Shown here in pieces: positions 26,105 to 34,374 of a stretch of 64,000 nucleotides of DNA. The position numbers and the translations under genes were made by a program. The stretch is taken from positions 62,001 through 126,000 of the forward strand of contig NZ_BDAM01000001.1 in NCBI RefSeq assembly GCF_001895045.1, read 5' to 3'. This stretch comes from Rhodococcus coprophilus NBRC 100603 (GTDB lineage Bacteria; Actinomycetota; Actinomycetes; Mycobacteriales; Mycobacteriaceae). Position 1 is the first letter of the stretch. Every line of letters starts with the position of its first letter. Under the pieces are notes generated by a model, which saw only the letters and a list, made by a program, of their open reading frames with translations, searched no databases and was not told the DNA's origin.

Positions 26105-27528
26105 CGTGTCTCTCCGTCCGGTGTCGCCCGGTCGTGGTCCGCGGTCTCGGTGTTGCCGCTGTCCCCGCCGGTGTCGTCCGGGTCGTGTTCGGCGTCCTCG
26201 TCCAATTCGCCGGGCACCAGAAGGACCCGGTCGATGCGATGGCCGTCCATGTCGAGGATCCGCGCGTACCAGGGCCGGTGCTCTTCCCCGGGGCGGGCAG
26301 GCAGGACGATCTCGTCGCCGACGTCCGGGATCCGGCCCAGTTCGGTGAGGAACAGTCCGGCCAACGTTTCGTAGTCCCCCTCGGGTGCCTGATAGCCGGT
26401 CAGCCGGGCGAGTTCGTCGGTACGGAGCAGACCCGCGCACGACCAGCCGTCGCCGTACAGATGCGCGTCGAGTTCCGGCTCGTCGTGTTCGTCCCGGACG
26501 TCGCCGACGATTTCTTCGATGAGGTCCTCCATGGTGATCAGCCCGGCGGTGCCGCCGTATTCGTCGACGACCAGCGCGACCTGCATACCGTCGGAGCGGA
26601 CCCGCTCCATCACCGCGTCGCCGTCGAGCGTGGACGGGACGACGGGAACCTTGCGGGCAAGGGTGCGCACCGCGGTGGTGGGGCGCGCCGCCGCCGGGAC
26701 GGTGAAGGCGTGTTTGACGTGAACGACTCCGACGGTGTCGTCGAGGTCGCCGTCGACCACCGGGAACCGGGAGTATCCGGTGCGATCGGACAGCTCGATC
26801 AGGTCCAGGACGGTGGCGTCGAGGTCGAGCGACTCGATGGTCACACGCGGAGTCATCAGATCCTCGGCGGTGCGCTCACCGAACTCCAACGACCGGTCGA
26901 CGAGTTGGGCGGTGCTCTCGTCGAGCGCGCCGCTGACCGCGGAGGCGCGGACGAGCGAACCCAGTTCCTGCGGGGAACGCGCCGAGCGCAGTTCGTCGGC
27001 GGGTTCGATGCCCAGGCGCCGCACGATGCGGTTCGCGCTGCCGTTGAGCCCGTTGATCGCCCATTTGAAGACGAGGGAGAACCCGGCTTGCAGGCCGGCG
27101 GTGGCGCGGGCGGTGGCCAGGGGGCGGGCGATCGCGAGGTTCTTGGGGACGAGTTCGCCGAAGATCATCGAGAACGAGGTGGCGATGATCAGCGCGAGGA
27201 TCAGCGAGACGGTCCCGGCGGCCGAGTCGTTCAGCCCGATCGCTTCCATGAGCGGATTCAGGAACCGGGCGAGGACGGGTTCGGCGAGGTACCCGGTGAT
27301 CAAGGTGGTGATTGTGATCCCGAGTTGTGCGCCGGAGAGCTGGAACGACAGGGTGCGGTGTGCGTGCTGCACCTGGCGGGCGCGCAGGTCGCCGCCTCGG
27401 GCTTCGGCGTCGACGGTGCTGCGTTCGAGCGCGGTGAGGGAGAATTCGGCCGCGACGAACAGGGCGGTCCCGGCGGTCAAGGCAACGAAGCCGACCAGGC
27501 TGAGGACGGACAGGATCACGGATGTCAC
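26101..27528 (-). CDS. DUF21-CBS-CorC_HlyC membrane protein (Rv1842c-like)
   Basis: A 475-residue protein with an N-terminal DUF21 domain (about 1-200, with SMIFGELVPKNLAIARP), paired CBS domains (about 205-340, ending VALVVDEYGGTAGLITMEDL) and a CorC/HlyC C-terminal domain (about 355-440). A charged, Asp/Thr-rich tail follows. The GTG start heads a three-gene minus-strand operon with the shorter paralogue and the glycosylase-like gene. The family is linked to Mg2+/Co2+ efflux. In M. tuberculosis guaB1 (Rv1843c) lies next to this pair; it is missing here. Confidence 0.9.
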   Translation of the reverse strand: MTSVILSVLSLVGFVALTAGTALFVAAEFSLTALERSTVDAEARGGDLRARQVQHAHRTLSFQLSGAQLGITITTLITGYLAEPVLARFLNPLMEAIGLNDSAAGTVSLILALIIATSFSMIFGELVPKNLAIARPLATARATAGLQAGFSLVFKWAINGLNGSANRIVRRLGIEPADELRSARSPQELGSLVRASAVSGALDESTAQLVDRSLEFGERTAEDLMTPRVTIESLDLDATVLDLIELSDRTGYSRFPVVDGDLDDTVGVVHVKHAFTVPAAARPTTAVRTLARKVPVVPSTLDGDAVMERVRSDGMQVALVVDEYGGTAGLITMEDLIEEIVGDVRDEHDEPELDAHLYGDGWSCAGLLRTDELARLTGYQAPEGDYETLAGLFLTELGRIPDVGDEIVLPARPGEEHRPWYARILDMDGHRIDRVLLVPGELDEDAEHDPDDTGGDSGNTETADHDRATPDGETR

Positions 27529-27880
27529 ATCCGCTCCCGTGGGTGGGGGGTTGCGCCGGGGTGGTCACCCGGCTCGGTAGGGGAGCCCTCCGGACCGGCG
27601 GAGTCGGGCTCCGCTGTGGTTTCTGCTGCTGACCTGCGGGAAGTGGGTGCCGCGGGCACCGGGTTCCTTTCGTCTGGTCCGGAGCGTGGAGAGATCCTGG
27701 TGGCCCGGACGTCGTGTGAAAGTCCTCATTCTACTGAGAGGGGCGCGGTGTTGTCGCTGCGGCGCCGAAGCGGGAGCGGTGTGGTGGTGGGTGCGCAGGT
27801 CGGGGGAGCTTCGGCTTACGGTGTGGGCGGGACCCCGGAACGGATCCGTACCGGCCCCATCGGACGAAGGAGCATCGACG
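27529..27880. other. Divergent intergenic region
   Basis: A 352-bp stretch between the minus-strand CBS operon and the plus-strand methyltransferase. It should hold both promoters, but I could not assign convincing -10/-35 elements. A GAAGGAG site at 27866-27872 serves the methyltransferase. No gene or hairpin of note was seen. Confidence 0.5.
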
Positions 27881-28510
27881 ATGACCGCAGGCACCCCGGG
27901 TGGGCGTATTCCGAGCAAATGGGAGGAGATCACCGCGGCGGATCCGTCGCATTCGGCGTGGTACGTGCAACGGTTCCGCGACCTCGCTGCCCAGGGGCGC
28001 GACACCGCCGGTGAGGCACGGCTCGTCGACGCGATGCTCGAGCGCGGGTCGCGGGTGCTCGACGCCGGATGTGGTCCGGGCCGGGTGGGCGGCTACCTGC
28101 ATCGCGCCGGACACGAGGTGGTCGGGGTGGACGTGGATCCGGTGCTGATCGCCGCGGCCGAAGAAGATCATCCGGGACCGCAATGGCTGGTCGGTGATCT
28201 CGCCGAACTGGACCTGCCGACGCGGGGAGTGACGGGCGAGTTCGATGTGATCGTGTGCGCCGGCAACGTGATGACGTTCGTGGCACCGGTGACGCGGGAG
28301 GCGGTCCTGGCCGGGTTCGCCCGCCATCTCGCACCGTCCGGGCGGGTGGTGGTCGGGTTCGGTGCCGGTCGCGACTACGAGTTCGAAGAGTTCTTCGCCG
28401 ACGCCGAACGCGCCGGTCTGGCGGTGGATCTGACGCTGTCGACGTGGGATCTGCGTCCGTTCACCGACGGTGCGGATTTTCTGGTGGCGGTGCTGTCGCG
28501 GGCGTCGTGA
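27881..28510 (+). CDS. Class I SAM-dependent methyltransferase
   Basis: A 209-residue methyltransferase with motif I VLDAGCGPGRVGGYL (about residues 58-72), the acidic loop VVGVDVDPVLIAAA and motif IV-like FDVIVCAGNVMTFV. The substrate is unknown. The ATG at 27881 is preceded by GAAGGAG; the long upstream frame is not coding-like. The last 50 bp overlap tail-to-tail with the convergent DMT transporter gene, so both C termini are encoded by the same DNA. Confidence 0.85.
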   Translation: MTAGTPGGRIPSKWEEITAADPSHSAWYVQRFRDLAAQGRDTAGEARLVDAMLERGSRVLDAGCGPGRVGGYLHRAGHEVVGVDVDPVLIAAAEEDHPGPQWLVGDLAELDLPTRGVTGEFDVIVCAGNVMTFVAPVTREAVLAGFARHLAPSGRVVVGFGAGRDYEFEEFFADAERAGLAVDLTLSTWDLRPFTDGADFLVAVLSRAS

Positions 28511-29366
28511 CGGTCTGCGTGGCCGGGGCCTCGACGCGGGACAGTGCGACGGTGGTGGTGAGCATGACGAGCACGGCGGCGCCGACGAGGATCAGCCCGG
28601 CGCCGCCGACCTGGAGTCGTTCGCCGAGCACGACCATCCCGAGGAACACCGCGCCGAGCGGTTCCCCGATCGTCAGCGCGGGTAGGGAGGCGGACAGCGG
28701 CCCGACCTGGAAGGCGCGTTGCTGGATGTAGTAACCGCCGATTCCGGCGGCGGCCAGCACCCAGACCTGCCAGGAGGTGAGGACCGCGCCGAACCCGTCC
28801 TCGAACAGGTCGGTGACGTGTTTGGTGAAGGCCGCCACGACGCCGTACAGGAGCCCACCCGCGGCGCCGAGCAGCGCCGCGCGCACACCGGCGGTGAGCC
28901 GGGGCGTGGAGCCGAGCGCCACGGCCACCGCGGTGACGGCGAGGACTGCGCCGAGGGGCACCGCCCAGCGGGTCGCGGCCGCGTCGACGGTGCCCGCCGC
29001 GGGGTTCCCGACGAGCAGGAAGATCGCGAGGGACACGCAGAGCGCGGCGGCGAGCATCCAGGTGCCGCGGGTGAGGCGGTACCCCCCGAAGTAGGCGGCG
29101 AGGGGCAGCGCGAACAGCAGCGAGCTCACCAGCAGGGGTTGCACGATGAGCACGGAGCCGAGGGCGAGCGCCGCGATCTGCAGCCCGTACCCGGCGGTGT
29201 CGCTGACGGTGCCGCCCCACCAGCGCGGATTGCGCAGCAGCCTGGTGACGAGGTTGCCGCCTTCGGGGACGGCGGCGGCGGTTTGCTGCTGGGTGACTCC
29301 GGCGATCGCGAACAGCACCGCGGCGGCGAGCGCGCACGCTACGGATGCTGCCTCGAGGCCGGTCAC
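28461..29366 (-). CDS. DMT/EamA-type membrane transporter
   Basis: A 301-residue protein with nine to ten hydrophobic helices, for example ASVACALAAAVLFAIAGVTQ at the N terminus and LPALTIGEPLGAVFLGMVVL near the end, typical of drug/metabolite-transporter (EamA-like) proteins. The tail after about residue 275 is polar and lies in the 50-bp convergent overlap with the methyltransferase. It ends a minus-strand run and starts 8 bp after the gnd stop region. Substrate not predictable. Confidence 0.75.
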   Translation of the reverse strand: MTGLEAASVACALAAAVLFAIAGVTQQQTAAAVPEGGNLVTRLLRNPRWWGGTVSDTAGYGLQIAALALGSVLIVQPLLVSSLLFALPLAAYFGGYRLTRGTWMLAAALCVSLAIFLLVGNPAAGTVDAAATRWAVPLGAVLAVTAVAVALGSTPRLTAGVRAALLGAAGGLLYGVVAAFTKHVTDLFEDGFGAVLTSWQVWVLAAAGIGGYYIQQRAFQVGPLSASLPALTIGEPLGAVFLGMVVLGERLQVGGAGLILVGAAVLVMLTTTVALSRVEAPATQTVTTPATAPPPENPHRR

Positions 29367-29373
29367 AGCGAAG

Positions 29374-30825
29374 TCAGGCGCTGACTTCGCTGTGGTCGCC
29401 GCTCCACAGGGTGTGATACTTGCCCGGCTTGTCGATCCGCTCGTAGGTGTGCGCCCCGAAGTAGTCGCGCTGGCCCTGCGTCAGGGCGGCGGGGAGCCGT
29501 TCGGCGCGCAGCCCGTCGTAGTACGACAGCGACGACGCGAACGCGGGGATCGGGATGCCCAGGGTGGTCGCGGTGACCACCACCCGGCGCCAGCTGTCGA
29601 TGCCGGCTTCGATCGCGTCCCGGAAGTAGGGGGCGAGGATCAGGCTGGGCAGGTCGGGGTCGGCGTCGTAGGCCTCTTTGATGCGGTTGAGGAACTGAGC
29701 GCGGATGATGCAGCCGCCGCGCCAGATGGTGGCGAGCGCGGCGCGGTCGACGTTCCAGCCGTATTCGGCGCTGCCCGCCGCGATCTGGTCGAATCCCTGC
29801 GCGTAGGCGACGATCTTCGACGCGTACAGCGCCGCGCGGATGTCCTCGGTGAACTGGGCGGCGTCGGTGGGGGCGGCGCCGAGGGTGCCGCCGGTCAGGC
29901 CGCGGGCGGCGGCGCGCTGGTCGCGGGAGCCGGACAGTGCCCGCGCGAAGACTGCTTCGGCGATGCCGGTGACGGGGACGCCGAGGTCGAGGGCGGACTT
30001 GACGGTCCAGCGGCCGGTGCCCTTCTGCTCGGCGGCGTCGACGATGACGTCGACGAGCGGCTTGCCGGTCTCGGCGTCGGTTTGGCGCAGCACCTCGGCG
30101 GTGATCTCGATGAGGTACGACTCGAGGGTGCCGGTGTTCCACTCGGAGAACACGTCGGCGATCGCGGCGGCGTCGTGGCCGAGCGCGTCGCGCAGCAGCT
30201 GGTAGGCCTCGCCGATGAGCTGCATGTCGGCGTATTCGATGCCGTTGTGCACCATCTTCACGAAGTGGCCGGCGCCGTCGGGGCCGATGTGGGTGCAGCA
30301 GGGGGTGCCGTCGACGTGGGCGGCGACGGTTTCGAGGAGCGGGCCGACGGCGCTGTAGGACTCGGCGGGGCCGCCGGGCATGATCGACGGGCCGTTGAGG
30401 GCGCCTTCTTCACCACCGGAGATGCCGGCGCCGATGAAGTGCAGACCGCGGTCGCGGAGGGCGGCTTCGCGGCGGATGGTGTCGGTGTAGAGGGCGTTGC
30501 CGCCGTCGATGATGATGTCGCCCGGTTCCATCGCGGAGGCGAGTTCTTCGATGACCGCGTCGGTGGCGTCGCCGGCCTTGACCATGATCAGGACGCGGCG
30601 AGGCTTTTCGAGGGCGGCGACGAATTCTTCGATGGTTTCGGTGCGCACGAAGTTGCCGTCCGTGCCGTGCTCGGCGAGCAGCGCGTCGGTCTTGCCGATG
30701 CTGCGGTTGTGCAGGGCGACGGTGTACCCGTGGCGGGCGAAGTTGCGGGCGATGTTCGACCCCATGACGGCCAGGCCGGTCACGCCGATCTGGGCTTGGG
30801 CTGTCGCGGTGTGTTCGACGGTCAT
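29374..30825 (-). CDS. gnd: 6-phosphogluconate dehydrogenase
   Basis: A 483-residue NADP-type enzyme with the dinucleotide motif TGLAVMGSNIARN, the IMPGGP substrate loop, and the catalytic segment HFVKMVHNGIEYADMQLIGE containing the active-site Lys and His. Length fits the long, dimeric class (Rv1844c gnd1). It oxidatively decarboxylates 6-phosphogluconate to ribulose-5-phosphate, producing NADPH. ATG at 30825 is chosen; the long upstream open frame runs antisense-like through the peptidase gene. It is downstream of blaI and the M56 gene, as in mycobacteria. Confidence 0.95.
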   Translation of the reverse strand: MTVEHTATAQAQIGVTGLAVMGSNIARNFARHGYTVALHNRSIGKTDALLAEHGTDGNFVRTETIEEFVAALEKPRRVLIMVKAGDATDAVIEELASAMEPGDIIIDGGNALYTDTIRREAALRDRGLHFIGAGISGGEEGALNGPSIMPGGPAESYSAVGPLLETVAAHVDGTPCCTHIGPDGAGHFVKMVHNGIEYADMQLIGEAYQLLRDALGHDAAAIADVFSEWNTGTLESYLIEITAEVLRQTDAETGKPLVDVIVDAAEQKGTGRWTVKSALDLGVPVTGIAEAVFARALSGSRDQRAAARGLTGGTLGAAPTDAAQFTEDIRAALYASKIVAYAQGFDQIAAGSAEYGWNVDRAALATIWRGGCIIRAQFLNRIKEAYDADPDLPSLILAPYFRDAIEAGIDSWRRVVVTATTLGIPIPAFASSLSYYDGLRAERLPAALTQGQRDYFGAHTYERIDKPGKYHTLWSGDHSEVSA

Positions 30826-30872
30826 GGTTACAGCTTCCCCCGAAACGGGGTGGGATCGAAATCGGAGGGAGG

Positions 30873-31823
30873 TCAGTGGGCGAAGAGCCGGTTCAGCTCG
30901 GTCAGCCACGGCACGGCGACCGCGACGGTGGGGACCACGAGGATCGCGGCGGCGGCGATGTACGCGGCGGCGGAGATGCGCAGGTCGGGTCCCGGATCGG
31001 CGAGACGCCGCACCCTGAGCACGGTGCTCGGTCCCCCCGCGGCGAGAGCTCCCTTGGGGGTGGTGGTGCCGGCGCAGGCCACCAGGGCCCGCGCGAGGGG
31101 GGTCGGGCCGGTGACCCGGACGGCGGAGTCGTCGGCGAGCATTTCCACGAGTGTCTGCACGGATCCGAGGGCTGAGCCGGATCGCACCCAGCGGGGGAAC
31201 GCCTCGTACACGGCGGTGAACGCCTCGAGGACGAGGTCGTGGCGGGCCCGCAGGTGGGAGTGTTCGTGGCAGAGGACGGCGCGCAGTTCGGTGTCGCTGA
31301 GGTTGTCGAGCGTGCCGTCGCTGAGCACCACCCGGTGACGCAGTCCGGGCAGGCAGTACGCGATCGGGTCGGCGGACGCGAGGATCCGCACGTGCGGGTG
31401 GCGGCGGACGACGTCGCGGGTGTCGCGGTTGTCGAGGAGGTCGACGAGCATCCGGTGCCGGGACCGGCGACGGCGGGTGCGAACCGCGACACGCAGTATC
31501 GAGTAGATCAGCCGCGCGCCGATGAGCAGGGTCAGGGCCAGCACCACGACGTAGGTCAGCCACAGCGGCAAGCCGAGGGCTTCGATTTCGCGGAGCGGCT
31601 CGGTGGTGGGCCGGCCGTCGACTCCGGGGACGAGCAGCCGGCTGGCGATGGCCAGACCGGAGCTGAACGCGGACAGGACGGCGGCCAGCGCGATCGCCTG
31701 CCACAGCACGAGCGCCGCCCGCGGGTTGCGGTGCGGCCAGGCGGCGCGGGAGAGCAGCCCGGGCACCGGGCCCGCGAGGAGGAGCGCGAGTATTCCGAAG
31801 AACAGCGCGGTAAGGGCGTTCAC
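30873..31823 (-). CDS. M56-family membrane metallopeptidase (BlaR1-like, Rv1845c-like)
   Basis: A 316-residue membrane peptidase. N-terminal helices (ALTALFFGILALLLAGPVPG and LWLTYVVVLALTLLIGARLI) flank a loop. The zinc motif is LCHEHSHLRARHD (HExxH), near residue 190, and a final helix (ISAAAYIAAAAILVVPTVAV) follows. Unlike staphylococcal BlaR1 there is no penicillin-binding sensor domain. The M56 partner of BlaI is thought to cleave the repressor on a signal. GTG at 31823, 13 bp after the blaI stop, is the likely start. Confidence 0.88.
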   Translation of the reverse strand: MNALTALFFGILALLLAGPVPGLLSRAAWPHRNPRAALVLWQAIALAAVLSAFSSGLAIASRLLVPGVDGRPTTEPLREIEALGLPLWLTYVVVLALTLLIGARLIYSILRVAVRTRRRRSRHRMLVDLLDNRDTRDVVRRHPHVRILASADPIAYCLPGLRHRVVLSDGTLDNLSDTELRAVLCHEHSHLRARHDLVLEAFTAVYEAFPRWVRSGSALGSVQTLVEMLADDSAVRVTGPTPLARALVACAGTTTPKGALAAGGPSTVLRVRRLADPGPDLRISAAAYIAAAAILVVPTVAVAVPWLTELNRLFAH

Positions 31824-31836
31824 GACACCGAGTGTG

Positions 31837-32256
31837 TCAGCTCGCGCGTCCGGCGCCGTGTTCGCCCAGGGTGGAGCCGTTTCCCGCCTGCTGGGATTCG
31901 AGTTCGGCGAGCGCGGCGCGCAGGGCTTCGGCTTCGTCGGCGCCGACCCGGCCGACGAAGTGGACGAGGGCGGCGGCACGGCCGGCGGTTTCGTCGGCCT
32001 GGTCGAGGGCGTCGACCATGAGGCTCGCGACGAGTTCGTCGCGGCCGTGGACGGGCACGTAGCGGTGAGCGCGGTCGTCGCGCTGCTGGACGACCAGGTT
32101 CTTCTTCGCGAGGCGTTGCAGCACGGTCATGACGGTGGTGTACGCCAGGCTGCGGCGGGTGGCCAGGGCCTCGTGGACCTGCCGGACCGTCTGGGGTTCG
32201 GTGGCGGACCACAGGTGGTCCATCACTGCTCGTTCGAGTTCGCCTAGTGCTGCCAT
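31837..32256 (-). CDS. blaI: BlaI/MecI-family repressor (Rv1846c-like)
   Basis: A 139-residue repressor with an N-terminal winged helix (GELERAVMDHLWSATEPQTV, then LAYTTVMTVLQRLAKKNLVV) and a C-terminal dimerisation helix. In mycobacteria the homologue represses blaC, its own gene and others, and releases DNA in response to beta-lactams, possibly through the adjacent M56 peptidase. It heads the minus-strand unit blaI-M56-gnd. A TACTAC/GTAG inverted element upstream is a candidate operator. Confidence 0.9.
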   Translation of the reverse strand: MAALGELERAVMDHLWSATEPQTVRQVHEALATRRSLAYTTVMTVLQRLAKKNLVVQQRDDRAHRYVPVHGRDELVASLMVDALDQADETAGRAAALVHFVGRVGADEAEALRAALAELESQQAGNGSTLGEHGAGRAS

Positions 32257-32290
32257 GATCCGATTCTACGGATTGCTCCGACGTCTGTGC

Positions 32291-32309
32291 GTACTACCCC
32301 GGGTCGTAG
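32291..32309. promoter_or_regulatory. Candidate BlaI operator
   Basis: TACTAC and GTAG face each other 8 bp apart at 32292-32309, 35 bp upstream of blaI. The BlaI family recognises TACTA-type dyads. The right half is imperfect, so this is a weak call. Confidence 0.3.
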
Positions 32310-32326
32310 CCTCGGCAGGGCTGTGA

Positions 32327-33232
32327 TCAGGGAGTTTCCGCTGCTCCGGGGGTGTGGCCCGGGGCCACAGGACCCCCGACTGCGCCGTAGACGTGCCGGG
32401 TGCCGATGGGGACGATCAGTGGCCGGCCGGACACCGGATCCTCGATCACCGACGCGTCGAGGTCGAACACCTCCGCGAGCAGTTCGGCGGAGATCACCTC
32501 CGAGGGCGGACCGGAGCGCACGATGCGGCCGTCCTTCATCACCACCAGGTGGTCGCTGTAGCGGATGGCGAGGTTGAGGTCGTGCAGGACCATCACGACG
32601 GTGCGGCCGAGTTCGCTGTGCAACCGGTCGACGAGGTCGAGCACTTCCACCGAATGTGCGAGGTCGAGATAGGTGGTCGGTTCGTCGAGTAGCAGGATGT
32701 CGGTGCCCTGGGCCAGCGCCATGGAGATCCAGGCGCGTTGGCGCTGACCGCCGGACAGTTCGTCGACGGGCCGGTCGGCGAGGTCGGCGATGCCGGTGCG
32801 GGCGAGGGCGGTGGCGACTTCCCCTTCGTCGTCGGAGGACCATTGCCGCAGCCACGATTGGTGGGGGTGCCGGCCGCGGGCGACGAGGTCGGCGACGGTC
32901 AGTCCTTCGGGTGCGAGGGGCGCTTGCGGCAGCATCCCGAGGACGCGGGCGACGTCGCGGGTGCGCATCGTGGTGATGCTGCGGCCGTCGAGCAGGATCT
33001 GCCCGGTGCGAGGTTTGAGCAGCCGGCTCAGCGACCGCAGCAGAGTCGATTTGCCGCAGCCGTTGGGTCCGATGATGGTGGTGATGACGCCGGTGGGGAT
33101 CTCCAGGTCGAGGTCGTCGATGATCAGCCGATCCCCGTAGCCGAGCGCGAGGTGTTCGGCGACCAGGCGGGTCGCCGGGGTGGCCCCGGGGTGTTCGGTG
33201 TCCGGGGCGGCGGGGGTGTGGGTGTCGGTCAC
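32327..33232 (-). CDS. Siderophore ABC transporter ATP-binding protein (FepC-like)
   Basis: A 301-residue ATPase: Walker A GPNGCGKSTLL, Q-loop MLPQAPLAPEG, signature LSGGQRQRAW, Walker B ILLLDEPTTYLDLAH and switch His in MVLHDLNLA. The APEGLTVADLVARGRHPHQ stretch is typical of the FecE/FepC iron-chelate group. GTG at 33232 overlaps the upstream permease stop (GTGA). It powers import of ferric siderophore with the two FecCD permeases. No substrate-binding lipoprotein is encoded in this operon. Confidence 0.93.
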   Translation of the reverse strand: MTDTHTPAAPDTEHPGATPATRLVAEHLALGYGDRLIIDDLDLEIPTGVITTIIGPNGCGKSTLLRSLSRLLKPRTGQILLDGRSITTMRTRDVARVLGMLPQAPLAPEGLTVADLVARGRHPHQSWLRQWSSDDEGEVATALARTGIADLADRPVDELSGGQRQRAWISMALAQGTDILLLDEPTTYLDLAHSVEVLDLVDRLHSELGRTVVMVLHDLNLAIRYSDHLVVMKDGRIVRSGPPSEVISAELLAEVFDLDASVIEDPVSGRPLIVPIGTRHVYGAVGGPVAPGHTPGAAETP

Positions 33233-34374
33233 GCGGAGACCTTCCGGTTGGAGCGCACGAGCAAGTACAGCAGGAACGGGCCGCCGAGCGCAGAGGTGAC
33301 GAGACCGACGGGCAGGGGCACCGGCAGGATCGTACGGGCGATCAGATCGGCCCCGACGACGAGCAGTGCGCCGGTCAGTGCGGACGCGATGATCGGAGGT
33401 CCCGCGGATTTGACCAGCCGCACCGCGATCTGGGGGGCGGCGAGGGCGACGAAGCCGACGGGTCCGGCTGCGGCGGTGGCGACTGCGGCGAGGGTGCAGG
33501 CGATGACCAGCAGCAAGGCCTGCTGTGTTTGCAGCGGCACCCCGAGGGAGCGGGCGGTGTCGTCGCCGAGGCGCAACGCCCCGACGGTGAACGAGGAGAC
33601 CGTGGCCCACGCGCCGAGGACGAGCAGGACGAGGGCGGCCGGCACGACCTGGTTCCAGGAGATGCCGTTGAGGGATCCGGTGAGCCACACCTGGGCGCGG
33701 GAGACGTCGTTGATGTCGGCGGAGACCAGCATCCAGTTGGTGAGGGCGAGCAGCATCGCGTTGATGCCGATGCCGATGAGGACGAGCCGGAATCCTTCGA
33801 CACCGTTGCGCCAGGCGAGCAGGTAGATGATTGCGGCGGTGAGCAGGGCCCCGGCCAGTGCCGCGAGCGGCAAACCGAGCGCGGCGAGGATGCCGACGAC
33901 GGAGCCGCCACCGGTGAGGACGATCAGGGCGACCGCGGCGGCGCCGGCACCGGCGGTGATACCGAGGATGTCGGGGCTGGCCAGCGCGTTGCGGGACAGC
34001 GACTGGGTGATCGCACCGGCGACGGCGAGCGCGGCGCCGACGACGATCGCGCCGACCGCTCGGGGGAGTCTCAGGTCGAAGACGATGAACCGGTCGAGGC
34101 GGCCACCGCCGCCGAAGAGCACCTCGATGACCTGGGGTACCGACATCGGGTAGTCGCCGCGCCCGAGGGAGACGCAGGTGAGCAGGAAGGTGGCGGCGGC
34201 GATCAGCGCGCACACCAGCACCATGCGGCCGCGCCAGACCACGGAGAACGGTCCGATGCGGAAGGCGTGCCGCCCGGGGACGGCGGTGGAGATATGGATC
34301 GGGGAGCGGCGCCGCGCGCCGTCGGCCGGGGGTGCGGGGGGTGCGGGGGTTTCGGTGCCGGGGGTGGTGGTCAC
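33229..34374 (-). CDS. FecCD-family siderophore permease
   Basis: A 381-residue permease with about nine to ten membrane helices. Family blocks include FDLRLPRAVGAIVVGAALAV, GAITQSLSRNALASPDILG and GPVGFVALAAPQIAVRL. The first 45 residues are Pro/Ala-rich and polar. GTG at 34374 overlaps the upstream gene (GTGA) and its end overlaps the ATPase, so the three genes are translationally coupled. It forms the membrane channel together with the upstream RDD-FecCD protein. Confidence 0.92.
   Translation of the reverse strand: MTTTPGTETPAPPAPPADGARRRSPIHISTAVPGRHAFRIGPFSVVWRGRMVLVCALIAAATFLLTCVSLGRGDYPMSVPQVIEVLFGGGGRLDRFIVFDLRLPRAVGAIVVGAALAVAGAITQSLSRNALASPDILGITAGAGAAAVALIVLTGGGSVVGILAALGLPLAALAGALLTAAIIYLLAWRNGVEGFRLVLIGIGINAMLLALTNWMLVSADINDVSRAQVWLTGSLNGISWNQVVPAALVLLVLGAWATVSSFTVGALRLGDDTARSLGVPLQTQQALLLVIACTLAAVATAAAGPVGFVALAAPQIAVRLVKSAGPPIIASALTGALLVVGADLIARTILPVPLPVGLVTSALGGPFLLYLLVRSNRKVSA

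Noticed and set aside
26134-28014. 626-codon plus-strand open frame across the CBS gene
   Set aside because: Antisense shadow of the DUF21-CBS gene running into the intergenic region.
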